Below are positions 23,944 to 35,326 of a DNA stretch of 64,000 nucleotides, in pieces. Each line of letters begins with the position of its first letter. Within the stretch, counting starts at the first letter, position 1. The DNA is from Streptomyces sp. JHA26 (GTDB lineage Bacteria > Actinomycetota > Actinomycetes > Streptomycetales > Streptomycetaceae): positions 62,001-126,000 of the forward strand of contig NZ_BDJC01000012.1 of assembly GCF_002005565.1 (NCBI RefSeq). The letters run 5' to 3'. The position numbers were made by a program, and so were the translations under genes. The notes under the pieces were generated by a model. The model was not told the origin of the DNA. It saw only the letters and a list, made by a program, of their open reading frames with translations, and searched no databases.

Positions 23944-25152
23944 GTGTCCCGTCGCCTGTTCACCTCGGAGTCCGTCACCGAGGGCCACCCCGACAAGATC
24001 GCTGACCAGATCAGCGACACCATTCTCGACGCGCTCCTGCGCGAGGACCCGACCTCCCGGGTCGCCGTCGAGACGCTGATCACCACCGGCCTGGTGCACG
24101 TGGCCGGCGAGGTCACGACCAAGGCCTACGCGGACATCGCCACGCTCGTCCGCGGCAAGATCCTGGAGATCGGCTACGACTCCTCGAAGAAGGGCTTCGA
24201 CGGCGCCTCCTGCGGCGTGTCCGTGTCGATCGGCGCGCAGTCCCCGGACATCGCGCAGGGCGTGGACACGGCGTACGAGTCCCGGGTCGAGGGCGACGAG
24301 GACGAGCTGGACCGACAGGGCGCCGGTGACCAGGGCCTGATGTTCGGCTACGCGTCCGACGAGACGCCGACGCTGATGCCGCTGCCGGTCTTCCTGGCGC
24401 ACCGCCTGTCCAAGCGCCTGTCCGAGGTCCGCAAGAACGGCACGATCCCCTACCTGCGCCCCGACGGCAAGACCCAGGTCACCATCGAGTACGACGGTGA
24501 CAAGGCCGTCCGCCTCGACACGGTCGTCGTCTCCTCGCAGCACGCCAGCGACATCGACCTGGAGTCGCTGCTGGCTCCGGACATCAAGGAGTTCGTGGTC
24601 GAGCCGGAGCTGAGGGCGCTGCTCGACGACGGCATCAAGCTCGACACCGAGAACTACCGGCTCCTGGTGAACCCGACCGGCCGCTTCGAGATCGGCGGCC
24701 CGATGGGCGACGCCGGCCTGACCGGCCGCAAGATCATCATCGACACGTACGGCGGCATGGCCCGCCACGGCGGCGGCGCCTTCTCCGGCAAGGACCCGTC
24801 CAAGGTGGACCGCTCGGCGGCGTACGCGATGCGCTGGGTCGCCAAGAACGTCGTCGCGGCGGGCCTGGCCTCCCGCTGCGAGGTCCAGGTCGCGTACGCG
24901 ATCGGCAAGGCCGAGCCGGTCGGTCTGTTCGTGGAGACCTTCGGCACCGCCAAGATCGACGCGGAGAAGATCGAGAAGGCGATCGACGAGGTCTTCGACC
25001 TCCGTCCGGCCGCCATCATCCGCGACCTCGACCTGCTCCGCCCGATCTACGCCCAGACCGCCGCCTACGGCCACTTCGGCCGTGAGCTGCCCGACTTCAC
25101 CTGGGAGCGCACCGACCGCGTCGAGGCGCTGCGCAAGGCGGCGGGGCTGTAA
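23944..25152 (+). CDS. metK: S-adenosylmethionine synthetase
   Basis: 402 residues from GTG 23944, chosen because GGGAG is just upstream and translation begins '[19 protein letters not shown]', the normal N-terminus. The frame is open 21 codons further. Motifs include '[12 protein letters not shown]' (ATP site) and '[19 protein letters not shown]' (P-loop-like). The 240-base leader has a -10-like TAAACT at 23857-23862, but I found no SAM riboswitch. SAM levels influence antibiotic production in Streptomyces. Confidence 0.97.
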   Translation: MSRRLFTSESVTEGHPDKIADQISDTILDALLREDPTSRVAVETLITTGLVHVAGEVTTKAYADIATLVRGKILEIGYDSSKKGFDGASCGVSVSIGAQSPDIAQGVDTAYESRVEGDEDELDRQGAGDQGLMFGYASDETPTLMPLPVFLAHRLSKRLSEVRKNGTIPYLRPDGKTQVTIEYDGDKAVRLDTVVVSSQHASDIDLESLLAPDIKEFVVEPELRALLDDGIKLDTENYRLLVNPTGRFEIGGPMGDAGLTGRKIIIDTYGGMARHGGGAFSGKDPSKVDRSAAYAMRWVAKNVVAAGLASRCEVQVAYAIGKAEPVGLFVETFGTAKIDAEKIEKAIDEVFDLRPAAIIRDLDLLRPIYAQTAAYGHFGRELPDFTWERTDRVEALRKAAGL

Positions 25153-25184
25153 CGACGGCCCCCTCACGACGGACGGCACGTCAC

Positions 25185-25219
25185 GAGGCCCGGTGTCCCC
25201 GGTGGGGACGCCGGGCCTC
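25185..25219. terminator. Hairpin after metK
   Basis: The arms 25185-25200 and 25204-25219 pair over 16 bases with one G-T wobble and a GGT loop. It begins 32 bases after the metK stop and is the probable terminator separating metK from priA. Confidence 0.78.
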
Positions 25220-25291
25220 GGCGCGTCCGGAGCCGGGCGGTGAGAACCGGGGCGCCGCCGGCTGTCAGTGCTCTTTGGTAAGAATGCAGGC

Positions 25292-27442
25292 GTGAGCAGC
25301 GAGAACGAACCGGCGGGTGGCGGCGCGGACGACGCGCCCCCCGAGCAGCTCGCGCTCATCCGGGAGAGCGTGCGCAGGGCGAAGGCACCGCGGGCCAAGC
25401 CGCGGACCTGGCGCGGTGCCGCGCTCGCCGGGGAGCTGCCCGTCGCCCGGGTGCTGGTCGACAAGGGCGTGCTCCACCTCGACCGGTACTTCGACTACGC
25501 CGTGCCGGAGGAACTCGACGCCGACGCCCAGCCGGGCGTGCGGGTGCGGGTGCGGTTCGGGGCCGGACGGCACCGGGTGCGGGACGGGCGCCGCGAGGGC
25601 GGCGGCCTCATCGACGGCTTCCTGGTGGAGCGGCTCGCGGAGTCCGACTACTCGGGGCCGCTGGCCGCGCTGGCCCAGGTCGTCTCGCCCGAGCGGGTGC
25701 TCGACGCGGAGCTGCTCGGTCTCGCCCGGGCCGTCGCCGACCGCTACGCCGGCAGCCTCGCCGACGTGCTGCAGCTCGCCGTACCGCCCCGCAACGCGCG
25801 CGCCGAGAAACGGGCGTCGCCCGACCCGCTGCCCCCGCCGCCGGTGCCCGAGCCGGGGTCCTGGACGCGGTACGAGCAGGGTGCCGCGTTCGTCGCGGCC
25901 CTCGCGTCGGGCGGCGCGCCGCGCGCGGTGTGGAACGCGTTGCCCGGCCCCGGGTGGAGCGAGGAGCTGGCGCGGGCCGTGGCGGCGACACTGGCCTCCG
26001 GCCGGGGCGCACTCGTCGTCCTCCCGGACGGCCGGGCGGTCGCCCGGGCCGACGCCGCGCTGACCGCCCTGCTCGGACAGGGCCGGCACGCGGTGCTCAC
26101 CGCCGACGCCGGACCCGAGAAGCGGTACGCGCAGTGGCTCGCGGTGCGCCGGGGGGCCGTACGGGCCGTCGTCGGGACCCGGGCCGCCATGTTCGCGCCG
26201 GTGCGGAACCTCGGGCTGGTCGCCCTGTGGGACGACGGTGACGACAGCCACAGCGAGCCGCACGCCCCGCAGCCGCACGCCCGCGAGGTGCTGCTGCTGC
26301 GCGCGGCCCAGGACAGGTGCGCCTTCCTGCTGGGCGGCTGGAACTGCACCGTGGAGGCCGCCCAGCTCGTCGAGACCGGCTGGGCCCGGCCGCTGGTCGC
26401 CGCCCGGGAGCAGGTGCGGGCCGCCGCCCCGCTGGTCCGGACCGTGGGGGACGGGGACCTGGCCCGCGACGAGGCCGCCAGGGCCGCGCGGCTGCCCACC
26501 CTCGCCTGGCAGGTCGTCAGGGACGGGCTGCGACAGGGGCCGGTGCTCGTGCAGGTGCCCCGGCGGGGATACGTGCCGCGGATGGCGTGCGCCGTCTGCC
26601 GGACGCCCGCGCGGTGCCGGCACTGCTCCGGGCCGCTGGAGGGACAGGAATCCGGGCCGGCGCTGCGGTGCGGGTGGTGCGGGCGCGAGGAGGGCGGCTG
26701 GCACTGCCCGGAGTGCGGGGCCTTCCGGCTGCGCGCGCAGGTCGTGGGGGCGCGCCGCACCGCCGAGGAGCTGGGGCGTGCCTTCCCGGCGGTGCCGGTG
26801 CGCACCTCGGGGCGCGAGCAGGTGCTGGACACCGTGTCGTCGACGCCCGCGCTGGTCGTGAGCACCCCCGGCGCCGAGCCCGTCGCCGAGGGCGGCTACG
26901 CGGCGGCCCTGCTGCTCGACGGCTGGGCCATGCTCGGGCGGCCCGACCTGCGCGCCGGTGAGGACGCGCTGCGGCGTTGGCTCGCGGCCGCCGCGCTGGT
27001 GCGCCCGCAGCCCGCCGGCGGGACCGTGGTCGTGGTCGCCGAGCCGACCCTGCGGCCGGTGCAGGCGCTGGTGCGCTGGGACCCCGTCGGCCATGCGGTG
27101 CGTGAGCTGGCCGACCGTGCCGAGCTGGGATTTCCGCCGGTGTCGCGGATGGCGTCCGTCGCGGGGCCCGCGGAGGCGGTGGCCGGCTTCCTCGGCGCGG
27201 TGGAGCTGCCGCGCGAGGCGGAGATCCTGGGGCCCGTGCCGCTCCCCGTCACGGCGCCGGGGCGACCGCGCCGGGTGGGCGGGCCGCCGCCGGGGGAGCG
27301 GTGGGAGCGGGCGTTGATCCGGGTGCCGCCGGGGAACGGGGCGGCGCTGGCCGGTGCGTTGAAGGCCGCGCAGGCGGCACGGACGGCGCGCGGGAGCGAC
27401 GCGGCGGTGTGGGTACGGATCGACCCGCCCGACATCGGGTGA
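25292..27442 (+). CDS. priA: PriA-like primosomal protein lacking helicase motifs
   Basis: 716 residues from GTG 25292; an upstream in-frame GTG at 25268 is possible but lacks a ribosome site. The N-terminal DNA-binding domain has 'VLVDKGVLHLDRYFDYAVP', the central part aligns with the helicase lobes, and a zinc module is visible at about 437-485 ('CAVCRTPARCRHC', 'CGWC', 'CPEC'). The Walker A position reads 'ALPGPGWSEELARA' and the DEAH position 'ALWDDGDDSH', so ATP hydrolysis is unlikely. Loss of helicase motifs in actinobacterial PriA is known. It may serve as a scaffold for replication restart. Confidence 0.9.
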   Translation: MSSENEPAGGGADDAPPEQLALIRESVRRAKAPRAKPRTWRGAALAGELPVARVLVDKGVLHLDRYFDYAVPEELDADAQPGVRVRVRFGAGRHRVRDGRREGGGLIDGFLVERLAESDYSGPLAALAQVVSPERVLDAELLGLARAVADRYAGSLADVLQLAVPPRNARAEKRASPDPLPPPPVPEPGSWTRYEQGAAFVAALASGGAPRAVWNALPGPGWSEELARAVAATLASGRGALVVLPDGRAVARADAALTALLGQGRHAVLTADAGPEKRYAQWLAVRRGAVRAVVGTRAAMFAPVRNLGLVALWDDGDDSHSEPHAPQPHAREVLLLRAAQDRCAFLLGGWNCTVEAAQLVETGWARPLVAAREQVRAAAPLVRTVGDGDLARDEAARAARLPTLAWQVVRDGLRQGPVLVQVPRRGYVPRMACAVCRTPARCRHCSGPLEGQESGPALRCGWCGREEGGWHCPECGAFRLRAQVVGARRTAEELGRAFPAVPVRTSGREQVLDTVSSTPALVVSTPGAEPVAEGGYAAALLLDGWAMLGRPDLRAGEDALRRWLAAAALVRPQPAGGTVVVVAEPTLRPVQALVRWDPVGHAVRELADRAELGFPPVSRMASVAGPAEAVAGFLGAVELPREAEILGPVPLPVTAPGRPRRVGGPPPGERWERALIRVPPGNGAALAGALKAAQAARTARGSDAAVWVRIDPPDIG

Positions 27443-27520
27443 GGACACCGGCACCGGGCGGGCGTCGGCGTCGGGCGGGCGTCGGCATCGGTGGCGGGCG
27501 CCGACCGAGGGCGATGTGCG

Positions 27521-27594
27521 CCCGGGCCGGTGAGAAGTGCCGGCCCGGGGTCGGCCGGCACTCCCCGGGAGAGCCTCCCGACCCTCCCGGGGAG
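27521..27594. terminator. Two hairpins between convergent priA and the HTH gene
   Basis: The first stem has 10-base perfect arms (27521-27530, 27540-27549). The second has 11-base perfect arms (27561-27571, 27584-27594). They lie in the 172-base gap between the priA stop and the stop of the minus-strand HTH gene and probably terminate both transcripts. Confidence 0.7.
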
Positions 27595-27614
27595 TACCGG
27601 GCGGGCGGGTCGGG

Positions 27615-28484
<870 letters not shown>

Positions 28485-29417
28485 ATGAAGCTGGTCTTCG
28501 CCGGTACCCCCGAGGTCGCCGTTCCCGCCCTGGACGCCCTGATCGCCTCCGGGCGGCACGAGGTGGCCGCCGTCGTCACGCGGCCCGACGCGCCGGCCGG
28601 ACGTGGACGCAGGCTGGTCGCCTCTCCCGTGGCCGAACGGGCCGAGGAGGCCGGGATCGAGGTGCTCAAGCCCGCGAAGCCCCGGGACCCGGAGTTCCTC
28701 GAGCGGCTGCGCGAGATCGCGCCCGACTGCTGCCCCGTCGTCGCCTACGGCGCCCTGCTGCCCCGCGTGGCCCTGGACGTGCCCGCCCGGGGCTGGGTCA
28801 ACCTGCACTTCTCCCTGCTGCCCGCCTGGCGCGGTGCCGCGCCCGTGCAGCACGCGCTGATGGCGGGGGACGAGATCACCGGGGCGTCCACGTTCCTCAT
28901 CGAGGAGGGTCTCGACTCCGGGCCCGTCTACGGGACGGTCACCGAGACCATCCGCCCCACCGACACCAGCGGCGACCTGCTGACCCGGCTCGCCTTCGCC
29001 GGCGCCGGGCTGCTCGCGGCCACCATGGACGGCATCGAGGACGGCAGCCTGAAGGCCGTCCCGCAGCCCGCCGAGGGCGTCACCCTCGCGCCGAAGATCA
29101 CCGTCGAGGACGCCCGGATCGACTGGTCCGCCCCGGCGCTGCGCGTCGACCGCGTGGTGCGCGGCTGCACCCCGGCGCCCGGCGCCTGGACCACGTTCCG
29201 CGGCGAGCGGCTCAAGCTGGTCCAGGCCGTGCCCGTGCCCGACCGCACCGACCTCGCCCCCGGGCAGCTCGCGGCCGGCAAGAACAACGTGTACGTCGGC
29301 ACCGGCTCGTACGCCGTCGAGCTGCTGTGGGTGCAGGCGCAGGGCAAGAAGCCGATGCGGGCGGCGGACTGGGCGCGCGGGGCGCGGATCGCCGAGGGCG
29401 AGCTGCTCGGCGGCTGA
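28485..29417 (+). CDS. fmt: Methionyl-tRNA formyltransferase
   Basis: 310 residues from ATG 28485. It formylates initiator Met-tRNA using 10-formyltetrahydrofolate. The N-terminal transformylase fold has '[19 protein letters not shown]' and the folate-site '[19 protein letters not shown]', and the C-terminal OB-like domain binds tRNA ('[18 protein letters not shown]'). It is followed after 80 bases by rsmB, the classic fmt-rsmB pairing. Confidence 0.96.
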   Translation: MKLVFAGTPEVAVPALDALIASGRHEVAAVVTRPDAPAGRGRRLVASPVAERAEEAGIEVLKPAKPRDPEFLERLREIAPDCCPVVAYGALLPRVALDVPARGWVNLHFSLLPAWRGAAPVQHALMAGDEITGASTFLIEEGLDSGPVYGTVTETIRPTDTSGDLLTRLAFAGAGLLAATMDGIEDGSLKAVPQPAEGVTLAPKITVEDARIDWSAPALRVDRVVRGCTPAPGAWTTFRGERLKLVQAVPVPDRTDLAPGQLAAGKNNVYVGTGSYAVELLWVQAQGKKPMRAADWARGARIAEGELLGG

Positions 29418-29497
29418 CCTGCGCCTCCGCACCACCGCTCACCGGCTCGGCGTACGCTGGTGAGCGCACGTCACCCCACACCCGGAGCACCTTTTTC

Positions 29498-30916
29498 GTG
29501 AGCGAGCAGCCTCGTCGTCCCCGCAAACCCGGCAAGCCGTACCGCAGGCCCCAGAAGGACCCCGTCCGCATCCTCGCCTTCGAGGCGCTCAGGGCCGTGG
29601 ACGAACGGGACGCCTACGCCAACCTCGTGCTGCCGCCGCTGCTGCGCAAGGCGCGGGAGAACGACGCCTTCGACGCCCGGGACGCGGCCCTCGCGACCGA
29701 GCTGGTGTACGGGACGCTGCGCCGGCAGGGGACGTACGACGCGATCATCGCCGCCTGCGTGGACCGGCCGCTGCGGGAGGTCGACCCGCCGGTGCTGGAC
29801 GTGCTCAGCCTGGGCGTGCACCAGCTGCTCGGGACGCGCATCCCGACCCACGCGGCCGTGTCCGCCTCCGTGGAGCTGGCGCGCGTGGTGCTGGGCGACG
29901 GGCGGGCCAAGTTCGTCAACGCCGTGCTCCGCAAGGTGGCGCAGGACGATCTCGACGGCTGGCTGGAGCGGGTCGCACCGCCCTACGACGAGGACCCCGA
30001 GGACCACCTCGCCGTCGTGCACTCGCACCCGCGCTGGGTCGTCTCCGCGCTGTGGGACTCGCTGGGCGGGGGCCGGGCCGGCATCGAGGAGCTGCTGGCC
30101 GCCGACAACGAGCGGCCCGAGGTGACGCTGGTCGCCCGCCCCGGACGGTCGACGCCGGAGGAACTGCTCGGCGAGGAAGCGGCCGTACCGGGGCGCTGGT
30201 CGCCGTACGCGGTGCGGCTGAGCGAGGGCGGCGAGCCCGGGGCCGTCGACGCCGTACGGGAGAACCGGGCCGGTGTGCAGGACGAGGGCAGCCAGCTCGT
30301 CGCGCTCGCCCTGGCGGGCGCGCCCCTGGACGGCCCCGACCGGCGCTGGCTGGACGGCTGCGCGGGGCCGGGCGGCAAGGCGGCGCTGCTCGGCGCCCTG
30401 GCGGCGGAACGGGGCGCCTTCCTGCTCGCCTCCGAGAAGCAGCCGCACCGGGCGGGGCTCGTGGCCAGGGCGCTGGACGGCAACCCGGGGCCGTACCAGG
30501 TGATCGCCGCCGACGGGACGCGTCCGCCGTGGCGGCCCGGCAGCTTCGACCGCGTCCTGGTCGACGTGCCGTGCACCGGCCTCGGCGCCCTGCGCCGCCG
30601 GCCCGAGGCGCGCTGGCGGCGCCGTCCCGAGGACCTGGACGGATTCGCCCCGCTCCAGCGCGGGCTGCTGCACAGCGCCCTGCAGGCCGTGCGGGTCGGC
30701 GGCGTCGTCGGCTACGCGACCTGCTCGCCCCACCTCGCCGAGACCCGCGCCGTCGTCGCCGACGTGCTCAAGCAGCACCCGGGGGCGGAGCTCCTGGACG
30801 CCCGCCCCCTCCTCCCCGGCGTCCCGGCCCTGGGCGACGGCCCCGACGTCCAGCTGTGGCCCCACCTCCACGGCACGGACGCGATGTACCTCGCCCTGAT
30901 CCGCCGCACCGCGTAA
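29498..30916 (+). CDS. rsmB: 16S rRNA m5C967 methyltransferase (RsmB/Sun family)
   Basis: 472 residues from GTG 29498. A basic, Pro-rich N-terminus ('[15 protein letters not shown]') precedes a NusB-like RNA-binding domain (about 28-165) and a SAM-dependent methyltransferase domain. The SAM site '[15 protein letters not shown]' and both cysteines of m5C methyltransferases are present: C359 in '[14 protein letters not shown]' and the nucleophile C409 in '[10 protein letters not shown]'. It is probably co-transcribed with fmt. Confidence 0.93.
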   Translation: MSEQPRRPRKPGKPYRRPQKDPVRILAFEALRAVDERDAYANLVLPPLLRKARENDAFDARDAALATELVYGTLRRQGTYDAIIAACVDRPLREVDPPVLDVLSLGVHQLLGTRIPTHAAVSASVELARVVLGDGRAKFVNAVLRKVAQDDLDGWLERVAPPYDEDPEDHLAVVHSHPRWVVSALWDSLGGGRAGIEELLAADNERPEVTLVARPGRSTPEELLGEEAAVPGRWSPYAVRLSEGGEPGAVDAVRENRAGVQDEGSQLVALALAGAPLDGPDRRWLDGCAGPGGKAALLGALAAERGAFLLASEKQPHRAGLVARALDGNPGPYQVIAADGTRPPWRPGSFDRVLVDVPCTGLGALRRRPEARWRRRPEDLDGFAPLQRGLLHSALQAVRVGGVVGYATCSPHLAETRAVVADVLKQHPGAELLDARPLLPGVPALGDGPDVQLWPHLHGTDAMYLALIRRTA

Positions 30917-30924
30917 CGCGCCCC

Positions 30925-31033
30925 GGAGGGACGCGGGAACCGCGCGGGCGACCACGGGCCGCGCGCCCGGCACACGACCGCGCCCGCACGGGCGGGTGCG
31001 GAAGGTGCGCGGGGAACCGCGCGGCCGGCCCCC
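30925..31033. repeat. Two copies of the dispersed GC-rich palindromic repeat
   Basis: 30925-30960 (GGAGGGACGCGGGAACCGCG and following bases) and 31001-31033 (GAAGGTGCGCGGGGAACCGC and following bases) match the copy at 7529-7558. They fill most of the 199-base gap between rsmB and rpe and can form GCGC-based hairpins. Confidence 0.6.
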
Positions 31034-31115
31034 ACCGCCCCGCGGCCGGCGAACCGACCGTGTCCGCCCGGGGACCGATGCCCCCCACCCCCGCGGGGCA
31101 TGGCAGGCTTGGGGC

Positions 31116-31802
31116 ATGGCCGCGCAGATCAACCCCAGCATCCTGTCCGCCGACTTCGCCCGCCTCGCGGACGAGGCCGAGGCCGTCCGGGGAGCCGACT
31201 GGCTCCACGTGGACGTCATGGACAACCACTTCGTCCCCAACCTCACGCTCGGCGTGCCGGTCGTGGAGTCCCTGGCCCGGGCGACGGACACCCCGCTGGA
31301 CTGCCACCTCATGATCGAGGCTCCCGACCGCTGGGCGCCGCAGTACGTGGAGGCCGGAGCCGGTTCCGTCACCTTCCACGTCGAGGCCGCCACCGCGCCG
31401 GTCCGCCTCGCCCGCGAGATCCGGGCCAAGGGCGCCCGCGCCTCCATGGCGCTGCGGCCCGCGACGCCGATCGAGCCGTACGAGGACCTGCTCCCCGAGC
31501 TCGACATGCTGCTGATCATGACGGTCGAACCGGGCTTCGGCGGCCAGGCGTTCCTCGACATCATGCTGCCGAAGATCCGCCGCACCCGTGAGCTGATCAA
31601 GAAGCACGGTCTGGAGCTGTGGCTGCAGGTCGACGGCGGTGTCTCGGCGTCCACGATCGAGCGGTGCGCCGACGCCGGCGCCGACGTCTTCGTCGCGGGT
31701 TCCGCCGTGTACGGGGCGTCCGACCCGGCCGAGGCGGTACGCGCACTGCGCGACCGGGCGGAGGCGGCGACCGCCAAGGCGTCCTGGGCGTGTGACCACT
31801 GA
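31116..31802 (+). CDS. rpe: Ribulose-phosphate 3-epimerase
   Basis: 228 residues from ATG 31116; the frame is open upstream, but the protein start '[17 protein letters not shown]' is typical. It interconverts ribulose 5-phosphate and xylulose 5-phosphate in the pentose phosphate pathway. Metal and catalytic residues lie in '[12 protein letters not shown]', '[11 protein letters not shown]', '[11 protein letters not shown]' and '[10 protein letters not shown]'. Confidence 0.96.
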   Translation: MAAQINPSILSADFARLADEAEAVRGADWLHVDVMDNHFVPNLTLGVPVVESLARATDTPLDCHLMIEAPDRWAPQYVEAGAGSVTFHVEAATAPVRLAREIRAKGARASMALRPATPIEPYEDLLPELDMLLIMTVEPGFGGQAFLDIMLPKIRRTRELIKKHGLELWLQVDGGVSASTIERCADAGADVFVAGSAVYGASDPAEAVRALRDRAEAATAKASWACDH

Positions 31803-31903
31803 GGAACAGAACGTGAACGGCTCCCATCAGGGCTGATCGAGTGCGCCGAATCTGCAAGGATGAACGGCGAATCCAGAGTGTGAACAGCAGTGAGGAGATC
31901 GCC

Positions 31904-32923
31904 GTGTCGGGTATGTCGGCGGGCCGTTCAGCCATGCGGATGGGACCCGCTGAGCTGGTCCAGGCGGCGGCCATGGCCCGCCGCTTCTACCTCGAGGGCA
32001 AGTCCAAGATCCAGATCGCGGAGGAGTTCGGCGTCAGCCGCTTCAAGGTGGCCCGGGTCCTCGAGACCGCCCTCGAGCGGGACCTTGTACGAATCGAGAT
32101 CCGGGTACCCGCCGAGCTGGACGCGGAGCGCTCGGACGCCCTGCGGGCCCGCTACGGCCTCAGGCACGCCGTCGTGGTGGAGTCCCCGGCCGAGGCCGAG
32201 GAGACACCCGACCCGGAGAACCTGGGCGAGGTGGCCGCCGACCTGCTCGGCGAACTGGTCAACGAGGGCGACGTGCTCGGCCTCGCCTGGGGCCGCTCCA
32301 CGATCCACATGGCGGCCGCGCTCGACCGGCTGCCGCCGTGCACGGTGGTGCAGCTGACGGGCGTGTACGACGCCGGGACCGCCGAGCGCGGCTCGGTCGA
32401 GGCCGTCCGCCGCGCCGCCCAGGTGTCGGGCGGCGACGCCCACCCCATCTACGCGCCGATGCTGCTGCCGGACGCGGCCACCGCGGCGGCGCTGCGCAAC
32501 CAGACCGGGATCGCCCGGGCCTTCGAGTACTTCGACAAGGTCACGGTCGCCTGCGTCTCCATCGGCTCCTGGGAGCCGGGCATCTCGACGGTGCACGACA
32601 TGCTCAGCGACGAGGAGCGCGCGCACTACGCCTCCCTCGGCGTCGCCGCCGAGATGTCCGCGCACCTCTTCGACGCCGAGGGGCGCCGGGTCGGACGGGA
32701 CCTGGGGGAGCGGTGCATCACGGTCACGGCCGACCAGCTCCGCCGCATCCCCGAGGTCGTCGCGATCGCGGGCGGGCAGCGCAAGGCGGCGGCCATCGAC
32801 GCGGTGCTGCGGTCCGGACTGGTCACCAGCCTGGTGACGGACACGTCGGCCGCCGACTACCTGCTGACGGCGGGCACGGCGCCGAAGCCCACGCTCAACC
32901 GTTCGGACCCGGACGGTGTCTGA
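31904..32923 (+). CDS. SorC/DeoR-type sugar-binding transcriptional regulator
   Basis: 339 residues from GTG 31904, chosen because GAGGAG sits six bases upstream; earlier in-frame GTGs at 31841 and 31880 are possible. An N-terminal helix-turn-helix, 'KSKIQIAEEFGVSRFKVARVL' in part, precedes a SorC-type phosphosugar-binding domain (about 75-330) with 'LGLAWGRSTIHMAAAL' and 'AIAGGQRKAAAIDAVLRSGL'. It follows rpe by 101 bases and may sense a pentose phosphate, which is inference. The product is cytosolic. Confidence 0.88.
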   Translation: MSGMSAGRSAMRMGPAELVQAAAMARRFYLEGKSKIQIAEEFGVSRFKVARVLETALERDLVRIEIRVPAELDAERSDALRARYGLRHAVVVESPAEAEETPDPENLGEVAADLLGELVNEGDVLGLAWGRSTIHMAAALDRLPPCTVVQLTGVYDAGTAERGSVEAVRRAAQVSGGDAHPIYAPMLLPDAATAAALRNQTGIARAFEYFDKVTVACVSIGSWEPGISTVHDMLSDEERAHYASLGVAAEMSAHLFDAEGRRVGRDLGERCITVTADQLRRIPEVVAIAGGQRKAAAIDAVLRSGLVTSLVTDTSAADYLLTAGTAPKPTLNRSDPDGV

Positions 32924-32948
32924 CGGGCGGTCGGGGAAAGGGCGCGAC

Positions 32949-33302
32949 ATGACGGAGGACCCCGCGGGCCGGCTCGTGGTCACGCTGGACCTCGACGGGG
33001 TCACGGACAAGGCGGGCCTGATGGACCGCTGTGCCCGCGCCCTGGACCTGCCCGCGTGGTTCGGCCGCAACTGGGACGCGCTCGCCGACTCCCTGGCCGA
33101 CCCGTCCGTCTGGCCGAGGGAGGCGGCGGAGCGGGGTCTGGTGCTCCTCGTGCGGGGCTGGCGCGCGTACGCCGAGGCGCGGCCGGACGAGTGGGCCGTC
33201 GCCGAGGAGGTCTTCGCCGAGGCCACCGACCGCGGCCCGGGGCTCTTCGTGACCCTGGGCCCTGGAGGTTCCTCCAAGGAGGCCGCTGACCAGCCTGGAT
33301 GA
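32949..33302 (+). CDS. Barstar-family protein
   Basis: 117 residues from ATG 32949; an in-frame GTG at 32916 overlaps the previous stop but has a weaker ribosome site. The barstar signature is clear: 'ALDLPAWFGRNWDALADSLAD', preceded by 'LDLDGVTDKAGLMDRCARA'. Barstar inhibits the ribonuclease barnase. No barnase-like gene is adjacent, so it is either an orphan inhibitor or has taken another role. It lies 25 bases after the SorC regulator. Confidence 0.85.
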   Translation: MTEDPAGRLVVTLDLDGVTDKAGLMDRCARALDLPAWFGRNWDALADSLADPSVWPREAAERGLVLLVRGWRAYAEARPDEWAVAEEVFAEATDRGPGLFVTLGPGGSSKEAADQPG

Positions 33303-33314
33303 TCTGCCCGGGGC

Positions 33315-33331
33315 TGACCGGACGCCGGTCA
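33315..33331. promoter_or_regulatory. Short palindrome upstream of guaB1
   Basis: TGACCGG (33315-33321) and CCGGTCA (33325-33331) form a perfect 7-base inverted repeat around ACG, about 71 bases before the guaB1 start. It may be an operator. A weak CTGACC / GAATGA promoter-like pair overlaps it. Confidence 0.3.
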
Positions 33332-33368
33332 TGGGAGAATGAAGTACGTGCTCTTTCCCCCTGGCTGA

Positions 33369-34853
<1,485 letters not shown>

Positions 34854-34868
34854 CCCGCCCGGCCCTTC

Positions 34869-34916
34869 CGCACGGCCCCCGTTCCCCCGTCGCCCGGGAG
34901 GAACGGGGGCCGTGCG
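34869..34916. terminator. 17-bp hairpin after guaB1
   Basis: The arms 34869-34885 and 34900-34916 are perfectly complementary over 17 bases with a 14-base loop. It begins 15 bases past the guaB1 stop. Confidence 0.8.
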
Positions 34917-35060
34917 CCGTTCCCGGCGCGTTCCCGGCGCGGCCGGGACGGTGCGGCGGACGACGCCGGGACACGGCCCGTCGCGTGCGGTCCGGACGGT
35001 CACCGACCGGGCCCGGTCCCCGCCGGCCCGCGTCCGCCCTGCCTCCGGCAGCCGCCCGGT

Positions 35061-35142
35061 GCAACGACTCGGCGGCTCCGCGCAACGAACACACGCCTGG
35101 CCCCGACGAACGCAACGATCGTGCGAGGACGCGCAAGGTTGC
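35061..35142. repeat. Phased CGCAACGA-type repeats upstream of the permease gene
   Basis: Four related elements lie at 35061 (GCAACGACTC), 35081 (CGCAACGAAC), 35111 (CGCAACGATC) and 35132 (CGCAAGGTTG). Start-to-start distances are about 20, 30 and 21 bases, near whole helical turns. The last three match the arrangement upstream of davA at 38693-38756, and both arrays end 39 bases before a -10 hexamer. A cooperative DNA-binding protein such as the nearby Lrp/AsnC regulator is the likely ligand. Confidence 0.6.
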
Positions 35143-35146
35143 TGCA

Positions 35147-35176
35147 TTACCAGGGGGAACCCGGCGCTCATAGGGT
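35147..35176 (+). promoter_or_regulatory. Candidate promoter of the amino acid permease
   Basis: TTACCA (35147-35152), an 18-base spacer and TAGGGT (35171-35176). The geometry equals that of the davA promoter (38761-38790). The leader to the GTG at 35327 is about 145 bases. The rest of the 473-base gap holds the guaB1 hairpin, the repeats and nothing else I can name. Confidence 0.45.
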
Positions 35177-35326
35177 TCTTCGCTGTACGTGGCGTGGCGA
35201 GGACCCGCTCGGTGGGTTCCCGCTTCCGCGAGGGACGCCACCGGTCCCCGCCGCTCCAGAGGCCCGCCGCGAGAAAGCCCGCTCGACACCGGGCGGTGCG
35301 ACCGGCAGTGACAAAGGAGTCCATGC

